Of a stretch of DNA of 64,000 nucleotides, positions 12,215 through 25,474 are shown one piece after another. Every line of letters starts with the position of its first letter. Within the stretch, counting starts at the first letter, position 1. The DNA comes from Prosapia bicincta (lineage: Eukaryota > Arthropoda > Insecta > Hemiptera > Cercopidae). The stretch spans positions 30,480,947 through 30,544,946 of the forward strand of contig JBAIZL010000007.1 of assembly GCA_036971475.1 (NCBI GenBank). The letters run 5' to 3'. The notes under the pieces are model-generated. The model was not told where the DNA came from and made no database searches. It saw only the letters and a program-made list of their open reading frames with translations. The position numbers were made by a program, and so were the translations under genes.

Positions 12215-13034
12215 GCGGTTACACTAAAAGTCCGGAGGAACCACCTTGCTTTGTTGTAGCAGTACGAGGTCTGCTTTAATGATAAAACCGGCACTGAATT
12301 TAAGTTTAACACCAAAGATAGTTAAAAGAGATAACACAAGTTTCATGAGTCATAGTTAATTCTAAGCCACTTACCAATCAAACTGTATGCGGTTCTTGTA
12401 GAGCGGTGAGTCGTTCGACACAACAGGCCTGTGTGGAATCTTGCAGAGATGAACGAAGTTTCTTGAATAGTGGCATATACTAAAACTCATTTAATCTCTA
12501 TTTTAATAACTTTATTTCACTTATAACAAGATAAACCATCTTTAATCATTAAATGTTTATTCCTTCAAGCGGTTAAAAGAATTAATGTTCTGACGCAATG
12601 TTATTAACACGCGGTTAACCTAAGACAATGGCACTCGAACTTATAACGCGGTTTAAATTGATTTATTAAAGTTTGACGTCGAGAATTTATTGTCAGCACG
12701 CATTTACACTACTGCCCCAAAGTATTCTGCAAGCGGTGTAACATATAAACGCGGTTTTACAAAGATTCACACCGATAACGCACTTGGCTAGAAAATGATT
12801 GCTATATTTTAAAGAGACATGTTGCAAGAGTGTGACTTAGACGAAGGAAGTGGATAGCAGAGGGTAACTAGATCAGAAACTACGTGGACCTAGTCTAAAA
12901 CATAAAGGAATAGGCTCAAAAAAACTGGTGACTAGAGCGGAATAACTCTTCTATTTGAGATACGCACAGATGAAACTATTTCTTTGCAGTGAGAAAGCTA
13001 CATTCTAGCCGGCGTTACATATCCGGCAGGCGGT
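12215..13034 (+). other. Cluster of nine same-strand GCGGT motifs
   Basis: GCGGT occurs on the + strand at 12215, 12389, 12403, 12569, 12611, 12648, 12733, 12751 and 13030. Five of them are extended as (A/C)CGCGGTT or similar. I saw no copy of the reverse complement in the interval. The cluster starts about 140 bp after the 36 bp minisatellite. Arrays of short oriented motifs are typical of transposase-binding subterminal regions of DNA transposons, but no terminal inverted repeat was found, so the identity is open. Confidence 0.5.
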
Positions 13035-14047
13035 GAAAACTGAACTACAGGTAAAACACCAGCTGATTTCTAGGTTATATCGAAAATAATGACAGATGTC
13101 AACAAACGTGGTTTATGGAAAGTGAGGTTAACAATCCTGTACCTAACAGATATATACAATTAAATGTGGTAACCAATCTTGTCAAGTAACAAGATGATAG
13201 CCATTAAACACACCTAGTGTCTATAATTTGATAGAGGTATTATGTATGCAATATTAGGGCTAGTCTATCAATACACAATCGATCTTACACAATTGGAGCA
13301 TGCAGTTATGGACATGTGTGGGAATATATTCACCTACTACTTGTGCACTGTTGTGATATGTTTACAATCACACTAACTAACAATACATTAGGTAAGGGCG
13401 TATGTGAACTGTATTTTCAAACGTCTGTGATCTTCATAAACATCCTAATTGACAACAGACGTCCTACAAATTTTTGTGTCAGTTAAAAAAATATGTGCAA
13501 AGTATATATAATTTTTAACTGTGTTTTTCACTGCAAGTACATTTATTACTCGAAACTATAGTTACTAACACTAACAGAAGAATTTTTTTCAATTTGCTTG
13601 TGTTTGGCCCTTTATGGCATGTTTGGAGTTCCCTTGATTATTGACTGGGTGTTTAACTCCTGCATTGCGACCAATTTATTTTCTTGATAACAAGGGCTTC
13701 CAGTTTTAATTATCTTTCTAGATATTCAGTTGTAATTAATTGAGTCTTAATTAAGTCAGTGTGTGTGTTACAGTTTCTTACTTATATCTAGTAACAGAGC
13801 TCTTATATAGTTTAGCTAAGCCTTAATACTTGTAACTTTTGGGATCAGGAATTTTGTCAACGAGCAGATTTCTCATTTTACTGGCAATAACTTGAAAATC
13901 ATATTTTATAGACAAATATGGAAATTATTAAATATGAGGTAATTCTGTTTATAAATCTACACCAGAAACATGATTGAACCAATTAGGACATTTATTATAT
14001 TGAAAGTCATTTAGAGAGCAATAGACCCTAATTGGAGTATTAAACTA

Positions 14048-14880
14048 CAGTAGAACCTCTGTAATTTATCACGTTCAGGACTGAGGGGGTGACAAATTCT
14101 AGAAAAAGGTGATTATGGAAGTTGTGAAATTAACATGCAATTGTGGATAAACATAGCATACTCTATTTTTCATAAAAGGCGTACAAAATAACATGTAACA
14201 GTACTTTGTAAGAACAACACTAGCAAGAAAAAATGGGGTATTTAAATCTACAGTAGGATCTCCATAATTCGAGGTAAATGGGACCAACGTAGCAACAGCC
14301 CGAACCGGATTTATTAATAGTGGGAATAAAGACCAGTCCAGCTAATCATGAGCATTTTCATTGTTTGATTAATTTATTTGCTTCAAGATAGTTTATTTTC
14401 TGATATGTCAGGGATTTTTGCAGGGATATTTGTTGACTGTCAAAACTTGCAGCATAAAAAAATAAAGATATTTATGGCCCATTGACCTTCTGTCATCTAA
14501 ACATAACTGATACGGACATTCATACACAACATAACAGCGAGCATAACAACAATAGAATGAGGAGGAAGAAAAATACCATTGATATAAACATTTTTTACAA
14601 GCCTGACTCATTTCCTTTGCATGACTTATTGATATAAATATTTCTTGAGGGCCCAATTTTTTTTATGGCTATAAACATTTCTGGGACACCCAACTCATTT
14701 TCTTTGAAATAGATAAAATAGGCTCGAATTATGCGGAAACTCAAAATATCTGGACTCGGATTTTCAAACCTCTACTGTATTTACGATTTAGTTTTAAAAA
14801 AGAGTCTGTTTTATACTGAAAAATTCTTTTCTGTTGGCGCCTCTACTACATGACGGTGACAAATTAGAGAGGCTCTACTG
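14048..14880. mobile_element. pogo-like MITE (outer element)
   Basis: It begins CAGTAGAACCTCTGTAATTT and ends with the complement of CAGTAGAGCCTCTCTAATTT. TA dinucleotides flank it at 14046-14047 and 14881-14882. TA duplication and CAGTA(G/A)AACCTC-type ends are characteristic of pogo/Tigger elements. A second element of related ends is inserted inside. No transposase frame remains. Confidence 0.85.
14251..14777. mobile_element. pogo-like MITE nested in the outer copy
   Basis: Left end CAGTAGGATCTCCATAATTC and right end CAAACCTCTACTG are flanked by TA at 14249-14250 and 14778-14779. The interior (CTATAAACATTTCTGGGACA, then AATAGATAAAATAGGCTC) matches in reverse complement the left part of the pogo-like element at 43020-44221, so both are one family. 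Minus-strand open frames here are chance. Confidence 0.85.
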
Positions 14881-15962
14881 TATTAGGATATAAGTAACAG
14901 GCACAACATTTTTCTCTTGTATTTCTGTGAAAAAATAACAGGACAATGAAGCAATGGAAATGGTTATATATGATATAAAATAATGAACCCATAGTTGTAG
15001 GTAAAATTAAATAGTTGTTCAATTCTCAAAATATAGAACTATAAAGGATATGGATAGAATCTCACCAAGGCATGGCGTATTAACCACATGATTCAGGAAT
15101 ACTATACATCTTGTTGTATGTTTAATAGTCGGTTATTTTAGTATGGTATTTCTAGTAATGAATACTATAACAATAAAAATAGCATTATTTATTACTATAT
15201 TAGTCATCACAATTGTATAATTTGGTGGTGGAATTATGGCTTGGTTGTTTAATTGTATTTGTATATTTCTATGGTTAATTTGTGCAAAACTAACTGCATG
15301 TGAAAAGGTTTTAAAAATATCTTGTGTAATTTCTCATCCTTGTGCTATCCTTGAAAAACTAAATTTTCTTTAAAAAAATATTTAACAATATAACAAATTC
15401 CATAAAACTAAATTGATAAATGTTTGACTTCAAGTATGGTCGTTTTTGCTTTTTGCTGTGGTTTTCAAAAGTGCACCTAACCAAGGAACAAATTACGCTA
15501 GTTTAAACAAGTCTGATCATGGTGCTTGAATATTTTCTACAATATCATTAAATGCCTTTAAAAATTTCAATAAATGTATTATCTAAAACAAACATATACT
15601 TATAAAAAAACTGTCAAATGTTAGTCAAAAGAGATAAGATAAATGGGTTCACATTTTGTCTGTTAGTCTTTATATAAATTTTATCCAGGTGTGATCATAC
15701 CATTCTAAGTAATCCTGAATAGGTTCAATTGATTTGAGATTGTTTGATGTTTAAGTCCCATGAATTCAGTTTGAGAGCTGAAGACTATACATCACATCCC
15801 TATAGTTTATTAGTTTTTTTTTTTACCTTACAGCATTCTTTTTTTGTATTTTAGGCGAGAGTGTATGTCACCAGATATCTTTATATGTGCATCTATTTAA
15901 AAACATTTTCACTTTTTGCGGAAGAGATACATTCGACAATTCACTATGACTCATTTGTTCCA

Positions 15963-16620
15963 TTAAAGGAAAGATCCCTCCATGAGGCTGCAGAAATGCT
16001 TGTTAGACTTGTAATCCCTTAGATCCTTCATTGCAGTCACCACCTCAGCATGTTCTAAGCACCATCTGGGAAAAACCTCAACCTGTAAAAATTAAAAATA
16101 GAAATATTTCATACCCAGATGGTATATAGTCTCCTTCAGCTGTCCGTCCCTTAAAAAAAAAGTTCCTGCCACTTACATGAGCACTTCTGAAGCCGGTGAT
16201 TGCCGTCCGTAATATTAGAGGAAAAATTTGGCCATAGGTGTTCATCAGAGCAATCGATCAAGTATCACTTGGATGAACAAAGCCTTTAACCTTTAGAATA
16301 AACTTTAAAGCTTCCCTGATTTTCTAAAAGCTTAGAGAATTTGTGCTCGAGTCCTATACTGATCTCTTCTTACTATTGAAGAGATCACCCTTTCTGTGAC
16401 CTGATATTGTTACATAGAAGTTTTCAGCCACTACTGTGGGGAAATTAAAAGATTTAATGGATTTGTCGAGCTTCTCATTTATCTATAAATTCTTTGTTGA
16501 AGCTAGCTTCGTCATTATGTCAGGGAAACTTAGCACACACTTTGTTGCCTCAAAACCTCTTGGATTAGCCTAAAATGCTATCTGAAGCTTCTTGAAAGGT
16601 ATTGCTTTAGTATTGCTTAG
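15963..16620 (-). pseudogene. Decayed two-exon coding remnant, unidentified
   Basis: On the minus strand, 16082-15963 reads as a terminal exon (VEVFPRWCLEH, then VVTAMKDLRDYKSN, then a TAA stop) behind a TTTTACAG acceptor. Upstream, the exon ending at 16177 (MNTYGQIFPLILRTAITGF and RSAH) is followed by a GTAAGTGG donor, giving a 94 bp intron in phase 0. Further 5' are broken pieces such as NFPTVVAENFYVTIS and KFILKVKGFVHPSD, interrupted by several stops and frame changes. It lies antisense inside an abLIM intron. I do not recognise the protein. Retained splice sites argue against a processed retrocopy. Confidence 0.45.
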
Positions 16621-19600
16621 TATTATTGTTTTCAGATTTTGGCCTATATTATGACAGATTTATACATTCTAAAGGCTGTATAAGCACAAGAAAATTTATA
16701 ATCAAGGTTATCAAACGCTTACAGTTTAGAGACCGCATTAGCCTAGCGTATAGTTCCACAATGTAAGCAAAGCATTCCTTGCGGCTGTTTATTGAGATAG
16801 GTCCAATTCTTGTTAGAGAAATAATTACAGTTAGTGATATCTCATTCTTCATGGCACAGTATCTAAGCCGATGATGAATAAGATGTGTATCAATATATAT
16901 ATATGGGCTAAGGTACTGAGCCTGATGCTGGCAACAAATACAAAATCTTCTTCTATGCCTTCTGTATAAACATTGTGTAGATGTCTCCTATGTGGGGTTT
17001 TAGCTGGTAGACCATAAATATTGTGTGTCGATAGAACATTTCTAGAGTCGGTGGTAAGCTATTCTTATGTGGTCAACGTAATTATTGTAAACTGCAACAT
17101 ATTGCCACTCTAGGCTGTAAATGTGTTAGGTTGACATTATACGGGCTATGGACATTCCTGAAATGTTCAAGAATCGAATACAGTATGAATATTGCTAATT
17201 AAATATCCTATTAATAACTAAATCGTACTTGTAGTTTTGTCATAACAAGTTCAATTTTATATTTGTATTATTTTTCTTTAATTTGTCTATTTTTATTTGG
17301 TAATGACGACCTTGCCACTTCGATGCTAAAATCGGGGGTGAGCTGCATGCCTAAAATATTAAACAGGTTTGAATTTGTTTCTTGAGTATGTTGTGTATAT
17401 TATCTGTATTAAACTATTTTAACACAAATTGTCCTAAATTTTAGAGGTGCTTTTGCTCCTGCATTTTAAAAAAATATTCATTTTCTCTCTTACAACCTCA
17501 GAGTGGATCTTACTCTGCTATTCTTCTATTCCTGTATTCTAACTTTTGTACATATTGTAAGATTTCATTCACATTTATTTCTTTGGCTCTCTATCAGCGT
17601 GACACTTTATAACATTTGACATTTATTCATTCTAGTTTCTGAATAATCTTAGCTTTAATTTCTAATTAGCTATTAAAATTGTATTATATAAATCATAACT
17701 TATTTTTTAAGATTACAATGTAATTAAGAATGCTGTAGTTTATTAATTTTAAGTGTTATCTTAATTTTTCTCTATAATTTAATTTTTTTAAATAATAATT
17801 CAGATAATTGTTTTTAGATTTTAAAATGAAATAGTTTCACAAAAACATAAGGTTGAGTGCTACGTATGCATTATTATTTTAGTTTAAGAATAATTCTTAA
17901 TTTCACATTAGAATAATTATTAGGAAAGGAAGTCGTTAAAATCTGGGTCTGGAAGTTAATGCATCCATTTTATAGCTAATAGACAATGACAAATAAAATA
18001 CACAAATTTTATTTAAAGCAGTGGTAGCTGATATGAAAATTTAGGCAACCTGTGTGAAGCAATAAACAAACTAAAAAATATAGTAATAGTATGGTTTTAC
18101 TTATACAACTAGTAAAAATGTGTTAAGTGGTAAAGAAGGAATAGAGCAAGTGGTAAGTTCTCTTCTACTGTTCATATTTCTCTTTACCCTTGTGCCATTT
18201 TTATTTCCAGTAATCATCTAAATGCTGGACTGTTAATGTACATCAGATAAATAGTAACTGTCTACAAACTTAGGCCAAGTAACAACTTGAGTACTTTTTT
18301 TAATATCTAATGATTTTTAAAAAATCATGCACCACTGAAATGGAAATGACCCATACCAATGTTAATTTCTTTAAAAATTTAAAGCATATAGTCTTGCATA
18401 CAAATATCTACATTGGAGCGAGAAGGAGTCAAAATTATTTTTCTGGCCTTATTTTTGATGATCACACGTACAACTGCCTTCAACTCTCTAGTTAAAGGGT
18501 TCATCTAAAGTGAGCTCATCTATAGTGAATTAACATTTAAAACTTGTAAGTATTTACTTTTTAAAATTCAACAAAACCCTGTTGAACTTGAAACATACTT
18601 TTTTCTTTACATCTGTTTCTATATTAGTTATTTTTTCTTATAAACAGTTTTTGCTACACTATACATGTTAGCACTGAAGGCAATATCATAAATGTTTCTT
18701 AAAATGCTTTGACACAAACATTATTTTTATTTTACAATGTTACAACAGTTTTTGTTGGGTTTCAGTTGCCTTAAAGAATCAGCAGATATCAAAAAAATCC
18801 TCACACATTTTTGTAAATACAGAAATATCTGTCTCTGATACTATATTGTATTTAAATTTGTCTTATAATCCCACCATTGTCTAACTCACCTAGTATTTCA
18901 AGTTTATTGAAAACTGCAGCTATAATGAACAATAAAATTGTACAAGTATTACAAAAATTAATATTGTTCGCTGCAGCGGGGATACATTAAGGTACAGAAA
19001 TGGTGCCTGAGAAAATGTTTTCACAGTAATTGTCAATCACTGCTCCCTCCTACCTTATATCACCAGTTTATTCTTAAAGCATGTAAGACTTCCAATAAAA
19101 ATGATTTATCAGCTACAGAACGTAAAGTTGCTTCTCGACTTACAGTGGTGCACATAATCCTTTCTTTGTAGCATATATAATAGGTGTAGGTATAATGTGA
19201 TATGGGTAACTTTTTTTGTGCAATTCAATAGCCTACAAATCTGTTGATCTGTCCCTGAGTCAGGTGTACTCTGATATTAATCTCTGCAGTTAAAGTCTAA
19301 AATGTCTTTATTATTAAATCAGCAGTGACTGGAAATACTCATTCTATCGAACTTAGAATGACATGTCTAACATTTAAATCAATAAAAAATTTTGTAAATA
19401 TTAAAATATTTTAACTGAAAATTTGATTCTATCAAAGAAGAATTGAGTGTAGTAAACTGGGTTCTAATGTGTTAAAACAAATATCAAACTATGTAATCCT
19501 AATCCAAGCCAATTTTTTTACCTGATTATGCTATTGTACTTTATATATACTATAATGTAACCTTGAAATAGAATTACATTTATAAATATTGTTTAGATTT

Positions 19601-20483
19601 AAGATGTAGTTAATTGGAATAAGATTTTAGTATGTAATATCTTTAGAGGCAATTCCATTTCCGCAACATTGAACATTAGTCAGTAAAGTAATATAAGGAT
19701 TGGCATTATTGCTTTCTTTCAATTTTTAGGCTGATGAAAGACAAAATTTATTTAAATATTTAGCTTTAAAAATGTTTTCTCAAGCATTATTTATAATTGT
19801 AAGCTGTACATTTTTTTAATGAAAATGGTTTATCTCATGGGAAAAATCATGAGATAACAATTTTTTATTTGCGTAACTCAAAATTACATAACACTTTGAA
19901 CGCTGGCCCAGTATCTTAAGTAGAGCGCTTTGTAAGTAGAACTGGAGGTTTTTTGGTATTTAAAAAAATCATATCTTTGAACCTATAAAAGATATAAAAA
20001 TGAATCATACATGACTGAATCAATCAGATTTCCTCTTTATTTTGAAATACAACACAATTACCTTAGGTTTGAATATATATTAAAAATAACGTTTTATAAC
20101 TGTCACTTTTGAAAAAAAATCAAAATCAAACTGAAGTGCACTAAACCATTTTTTGCAAAACTAAATATATCAAATGGATTTAGACTGTATTTATTTATGC
20201 AAAACAAGTGTTTATATACGTCAACAAAAGTTATTTATCCATTGAAATTATTTCGTGTGTGATAAACCTTGAAACAAGGTTCTTTGTCTAATGGGACACG
20301 ACACTCACAACATCAGAAAGATGTGTCTTTCCTCTTTTATTTTCCACTCCCTTTCGATCTCTTTGCAGACCACTTTACACATTCTTTGTATTTTATTTTT
20401 TCCTTGTGGTACTGGTATTTTTTCTAAAAAATGCATGCCTTTGTCAGGGATGCATCCCCAGGCAGGAATGGTTTATCAAAACT

Positions 20484-20615
20484 CAAGGTTTCTAATAAAG
20501 GCCGTACTTTATTAATAGGATCATATCTCGGTTGTCTCCTCTGTAACGCATACGCAAGGTTTCTAATAAAGGCTGTACTTTACGAATAGAATCATATCCC
20601 GGTTGTCTCCTCTGT
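20484..20615. repeat. Tandem duplication, 71 bp period, two copies
   Basis: CAAGGTTTCTAATAAAGG(C) begins at 20484 and again at 20555. Both copies continue through GGTTGTCTCCTCTGT, with a handful of substitutions. No coding signal. Confidence 0.85.
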
Positions 20616-20989
20616 TTACAAAGCTGTTTGTCATTTATGTGAAAGTTGCTCATGATCAACATAAATCTATCACCACTATCATCTGATTACATCATCTCTG
20701 TAAGCAGCTGGCATAAATCAGTAGCAATGCATTGCATGTTATCTAGGGGGGAAATGTGTTACTAATATTCAGAAAAATATCACAGGTTACGATAAACCCT
20801 TAAAAATTAGAAATACTCAATATAATTTAACAACGAGGTACGAACCCGTAAAATTACAGATTTGCAATCTACAGTAGTATCAGTGACCCTTGAAAATGAT
20901 CCGCACTGAGCATGTTAAAGCTTAATTAATCTCTTTTACATTAGTTTATGATTATCTGAACTTTAATTTATTTTGTAAATTTGTAGGAA

Positions 20990-21280
20990 CATATTGAGAC
21001 AAAACGTTTTCAATCGCTTTGTGTGATCATCATCAGTGTCTAAATTTTCCGCTTGAAGTTGTTGTTAGGTTAAGCGTTGGCGGTTTTAAAGGCAGGTTTT
21101 CGGTTAACCCGACCCAATATGGCTACAAGCAAACTCAATACAAATCACACATTCTTTTTGACACTATCGAACACCTGCCTTTAAAACCGTCACCGCTTAA
21201 CGTACCAACTCCAAGCGGAAAATCTTGACACTGATAAGATTGCCATAGAGCGATTGAAAACATTTTGTCTCAGTAAGTTT
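20990..21280. repeat. Fold-back element, about 290 bp
   Basis: The arms share, in opposite orientation, GAGACAAAACGTTTTCAATC near 20997, then AAATTTTCCGCTTG and GCGGTTTTAAAGGCAGGT. The left arm carries a GATCATCATCAGTG motif akin to the core of the other fold-backs. The open frame at 21019-21228 spans the palindrome and is not a gene. Confidence 0.85.
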
Positions 21281-22212
21281 TTACAAGTGATTAAGTAAGT
21301 TTCCCCGGACGTAATGGATTACAAAATTCAAGAGTGTTAAAACTCTCTTCCTCATACAAGAACAAAAATCATATTAGACTAAGACGTTTGAGATAGACAT
21401 CTATATTCAATAATTTTCTAGCTTACCGTTTGTGGCATTTCTTGTAATTATTGTTTAACAATTTCCTTTAGTTTTCCACATTAAATCTTCCTAAAAACTC
21501 ACTTCAATACCGTAACCTAAACAATGTATGAAAAAACCATTCAGCCTAAAATGAAAATATATTTTTAAAAATAGAAACAGTATTATTATGTAAAGACCTT
21601 TCTTTAAGTCTGCTTTTCTTTTGCCGATCAGTTGAATTCTGCCATGAACAATAAGAAATTGAAATTATTTTATTATTTCAAATGTGTAAGGGTCTGGAAG
21701 GAGTACTATGAATTATAAGTATGAAAATTCATAACTTACTCATTCCATATTATTAATAATAGAGAGACAAGGTTGATTCTAGTGGTCTCACTCCCTAAAC
21801 ACATACGTTTCAACCCATCTTTGACTATTATCACTTCTGTGTTTATATACAGGTTTTATTATACTAATTTACCATAAAAGTTGGATTTTGGTTAAAATAA
21901 AATTTCCTTTGGAAAAGTAAGACATTCATTATAAAAAATTGAATTCACATTTCCTCTTAGATGATTTACCTTTATTAAAGGAGCCTCGAGATAACCTTTT
22001 GGAAACTATGTGGTAGCGAAACCAGTTCCCTACTGTTGCTCATCCAGTGAAGCCTTTAAACAGTTATGGCTTCTGAATAAAACTATTGTAACCACATTTC
22101 TAATTATGTATTGAGCTTTTAAATATTTGCTGTTCACACTTTCTCGTTCCAGCTATTTACGTTTATTGTCAAAACGCAAGCGACAGATTATTGTAAAAAA
22201 CATTTTATTATA

Positions 22213-22753
22213 CAGGGTTATCATAAAAGAATGGTGCAGTTTCAGTAATTCGTATGAAGGTTGTAAGGAATATTCCTTTCCTCAGATGAACTCAAAAACA
22301 TTCATCAACTTCATTTCCAACAAGATGGTGCTCCCCCACACTATAGCGCATTGGTCATGGACGCTTTGAACGAAAACTTTGGAGCAATGGATATGCCGGC
22401 AAGGACCTATGTTGTGGCCTCCAAGGAGACCAGACCTGACACCTTGTGATTTTTCTTGCGGGGGTACATCAAAAGCGTAATTATTCACAAAAAACTCGTG
22501 ACCTGAACCACTTAAAAACAGGATTAATGAAGCCATGACAACCATAACCGAAGAAATGTTAACAAATGTTTGGAGAGAAGTTTAGTATCGTTTGGGCATT
22601 TGTCGAGCGACTGAGGGTGCACATATTAAAATTTATTAATTATGTAAAAAAATTGAGACGACAAATTAGATGAGTAAACAACATTAACTGTAAGTAATTC
22701 AGTTTTTCTTTAAACCATGTTTGAAACCACACGATTCTTTTATGATAACCTTG
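22213..22753 (+). mobile_element. Internally deleted mariner-like transposon, 541 bp
   Basis: It begins CAGGGTTATCATAAAAGAAT and ends with the complement of CAAGGTTATCATAAAAGAAT. Both ends are flanked by TA (22211-22212 and 22754-22755), as expected for the Tc1/mariner superfamily. It retains only the 3' part of a transposase on the + strand. Confidence 0.9.
22283..22600 (+). pseudogene. C-terminal fragment of mariner-like transposase
   Basis: The frame through 22310 reads FQQDGAPPHYSALV, containing the second catalytic aspartate (QDGAPPH) of this transposase class. A frame change leads to LWPPRRPDLTPCDF, matching the WPPRSPDLTPxDFFLWG motif that holds the third acidic residue. Further out are remnants of the C-terminal helical region (EEMLTNVWREV-like). 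The N-terminal half is deleted and the frame is broken, so it is inactive. Confidence 0.88.
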
Positions 22754-23060
22754 TATTGAATTTTGTTTATTTTAGTGAGGTGTTGGCATTAGGTATGTTT
22801 AGTGTACAAAAATACAAAAATGTTGTTATAAAACGATTTTAATGAATAGCTCTACATATTAATAATTTAAAACTACCTAAATTATTTTGAAATAATTTTT
22901 TTCTTCAGTGGCTAATATACGAAGTCTCAATTGTCTGTTTCTTACTTTGAAAATTGAATTGCCTCTATACTGTAATTTAGCTTGAAGCTTAACCTTTAAC
23001 TAGAATGCTTGTTGATCCCATTGCTTATCTTACACCTATCTCTTTCTCTCTTACTCGCAG

Positions 23061-23101
23061 TTTCCGGTGGATCAATCTCGGAAGTGGACCATGGCACTTT
23101 G
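23061..23101 (+). CDS. unc-115: abLIM/Unc-115 small internal exon (linker)
   Basis: A 41 bp exon lies between TTACTCGCAG and GTATGT. It starts with the two bases that complete the split codon of the preceding exon and ends in phase 0. It encodes SGGSISEVDHGTL after the shared Leu. It connects without phase conflict to the headpiece exons. Short length makes chance possible, but the perfect phase fit on both sides and the pyrimidine-rich acceptor (CTCTTTCTCTCTTACTCGCA) support it. Confidence 0.65.
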
Positions 23102-24642
23102 GTATGTATTCACTAACAAATCATTCATTTAATATTAATAATTGGTAAAAGTATTAATTTCAAATATTTTTCAGTAGATTAAAATTAGAATCTCAAAGTA
23201 TTAAAAACTTCTAATACATTAACAGAGTTATCATAAAGCCTACTTACATTTGAAACCAACATTTCATAATTGTAAATATTTCATTAATATATGCCTGATT
23301 AAAGATAATAAAATGGTAATAAGCTATTCGTTGATTTATTTCACTCATTCATAAATATATTTACAAATCTTCTATTTAGACTTTATTCATCAAAAGGTTA
23401 GAAAAAACCTAATCTTATTTCTGTCATTTTTTAAAATTTCTAAACAAATTGAACAGGTTTGGTACTTGTTAGAAATGTTTAAAACTCATATTATACCCCA
23501 AAGTCATCTTTTTTCACTGTTTCTTATTAGTTTAAAAACAATCGCGCTATGTATTTGCTTGGGGTTTTATTAGCTTACTCTATTATGGATTAATAAGAGG
23601 GTTTGTGGCCCAAGTTTACCCGTTCATAAAAGACAAGACGTTGATAAATATGTATTAAAATGGTAAAATAAGGTGCGACCCATATTAAACACTGGGTATT
23701 TTGGCATAAAGTGTGTTTTTTTTGTAGCACTGTATGATATTTAACAATGTTTAAACAATAGTACATTTTTATATGTCAAAATTTGTGTGTATAAATATTC
23801 TAAAACGCTTTATGTAGAATTGTTTTATTTCAAATATAAATACCGAAAAATAGCTACTTTGTTTAAGAGTAAAGATGAAACGTAGTAACGCTAAACTAAT
23901 GATACACTATGTATCTGGCTCATTTTTGTACACAGATCATCTAAAGCTCAATATTTCACAGTGAAAGGAACAATTTACTCCCTATATTTAAGGTGTACTC
24001 TTAATTAGCATCTAAAATAATTTTAAAATGGTAGATCAATAAGCTTGCCATTCCTTCTATAACTTCACACTGTCCCTATATATAATTATATATCTAGTTC
24101 AGTCGGTAATAAAATCCGCTCAACTTCAAATACATTTTTTTTCAACTTTTAGTGAACGACACTTGATTTAATACAGTTTTTATTAAAATATAAATTCATT
24201 AATTAATTTTAATAATTAGTTTACTTTTCTATTTTGCCACTTAATATTGTGATTCTGTCATATGTATATACATATTTTTTATATTAATCGTAATTATTTA
24301 ATAGAAAGTAACTAAAATAAAAATTTTCCCTGTTGACCTAAGTAGGGATTAACTTTAATTTTTTTTTAAAATATACTTATGCTACTTTTTCAGATGTTGC
24401 CATTTATAAATGCAAAAACAATATACATCCAGTTTAGGGATGCCATAGTTTCTTTAGCTTGTGAACTTTCTAGAGAAAAGACTATACAACATAGGAGCTA
24501 GGCTGGTTTTTACAAGATAGCTTGGAAAACATTAAAATTAATTAGGCGTCAACAAAACATTGAAATCTGAAAAGAAAATTTCACAACCAACATTCCTAAC
24601 TACTTTAGACAATATTTCATTATAGTATTGACAAAATGTGAG

Positions 24643-25179
24643 TGCCCCTGAACGCCAGGTAGGCTCATTCACACAAAGGCAGAGGATTATGACAGGCCAT
24701 ATTCTTTTCGGCGCTATGTTTATTAGTCACCTAGTGCTACTTCCTAGATCAAACTGTAATTTTTTTAATTTGATAACACCTCAAAAAGTTTAGCATAAAT
24801 GAATTCTGCACATCATTACGGGAAAATTGATACCAAACCGTGTACAATTTATTGTCACTTTATGAAGGGACAACATGAAATAAAGACACTAAAATCGCTA
24901 AAGGGAAACACGGTACTTAATACGTTAAAGTGACTAATAACTACTTAAGTAAATCAAGGGTTGTTTGGTATCATTTTTCTTGTAGTTTTAAATAGAATCA
25001 ATATTTATGAACTATTTTAGTTAAAATTACAACTTAAAAAATAAGAGTTTGGTTAGAAGATGACACTAAATGGCCAATGGAGCGGAAATACGGCTGGTCT
25101 TGGGTCTATCCTAGTCCTCTGTGCTCTTAAGAGTGAGTGTGCGTGCGTGCGAGAGTAACTGACCTGGCGTCCAGGGGCA
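24643..25179. repeat. MITE with inverted repeats, 537 bp
   Basis: It starts TGCCCCTGAACGCCAGGT and ends with the complement of TGCCCCTGGACGCCAGGT. Internal inverted pieces (TTTATTAGTCAC and GTGACTAATAA) also pair. There is a short stretch of alternating GTGCGTGCGTGCG near the right end. No transposase is seen, and the target duplication is unclear. Confidence 0.75.
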
Positions 25180-25474
25180 TTTGGATTTTGCTATTGCTAT
25201 AGCTATAATGAAGAATTTGTTTTGTCTGTATGCCAAGAAGCACAAACATATGAGGGAATGTAAAGATTTATGGAAAATGATGATGTATGCCTAATTAATT
25301 ATGTGGGCTTTTTCGACAGCTGCATAAAGAGGAGCATTTAAGGCTTTTTCATTGTTGGCGTCCATCATGCTTTGTTTTTCCATAGTAATTGCTAAATGAA
25401 AAGCAGTTGACTTGCGAGTCAGGTACAAGTATTTATTTACAGAGGCATTGTTTTAATAATGGGTACGTTATCAT

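Larger units (their letters stand above)
9663..23060 (+). other. abLIM intron b (13.4 kb)
   Basis: The largest intron of the window. It holds the 36 bp minisatellite, the GCGGT cluster, nested pogo-like MITEs, an antisense coding remnant, a 71 bp duplication, a fold-back and a deleted mariner-like element, all listed separately. The stretches 9663-10982, 13035-14045, 14883-15962, 16621-20483 and 21281-22210 show only AT-rich sequence in which I recognise nothing. Confidence 0.6.
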
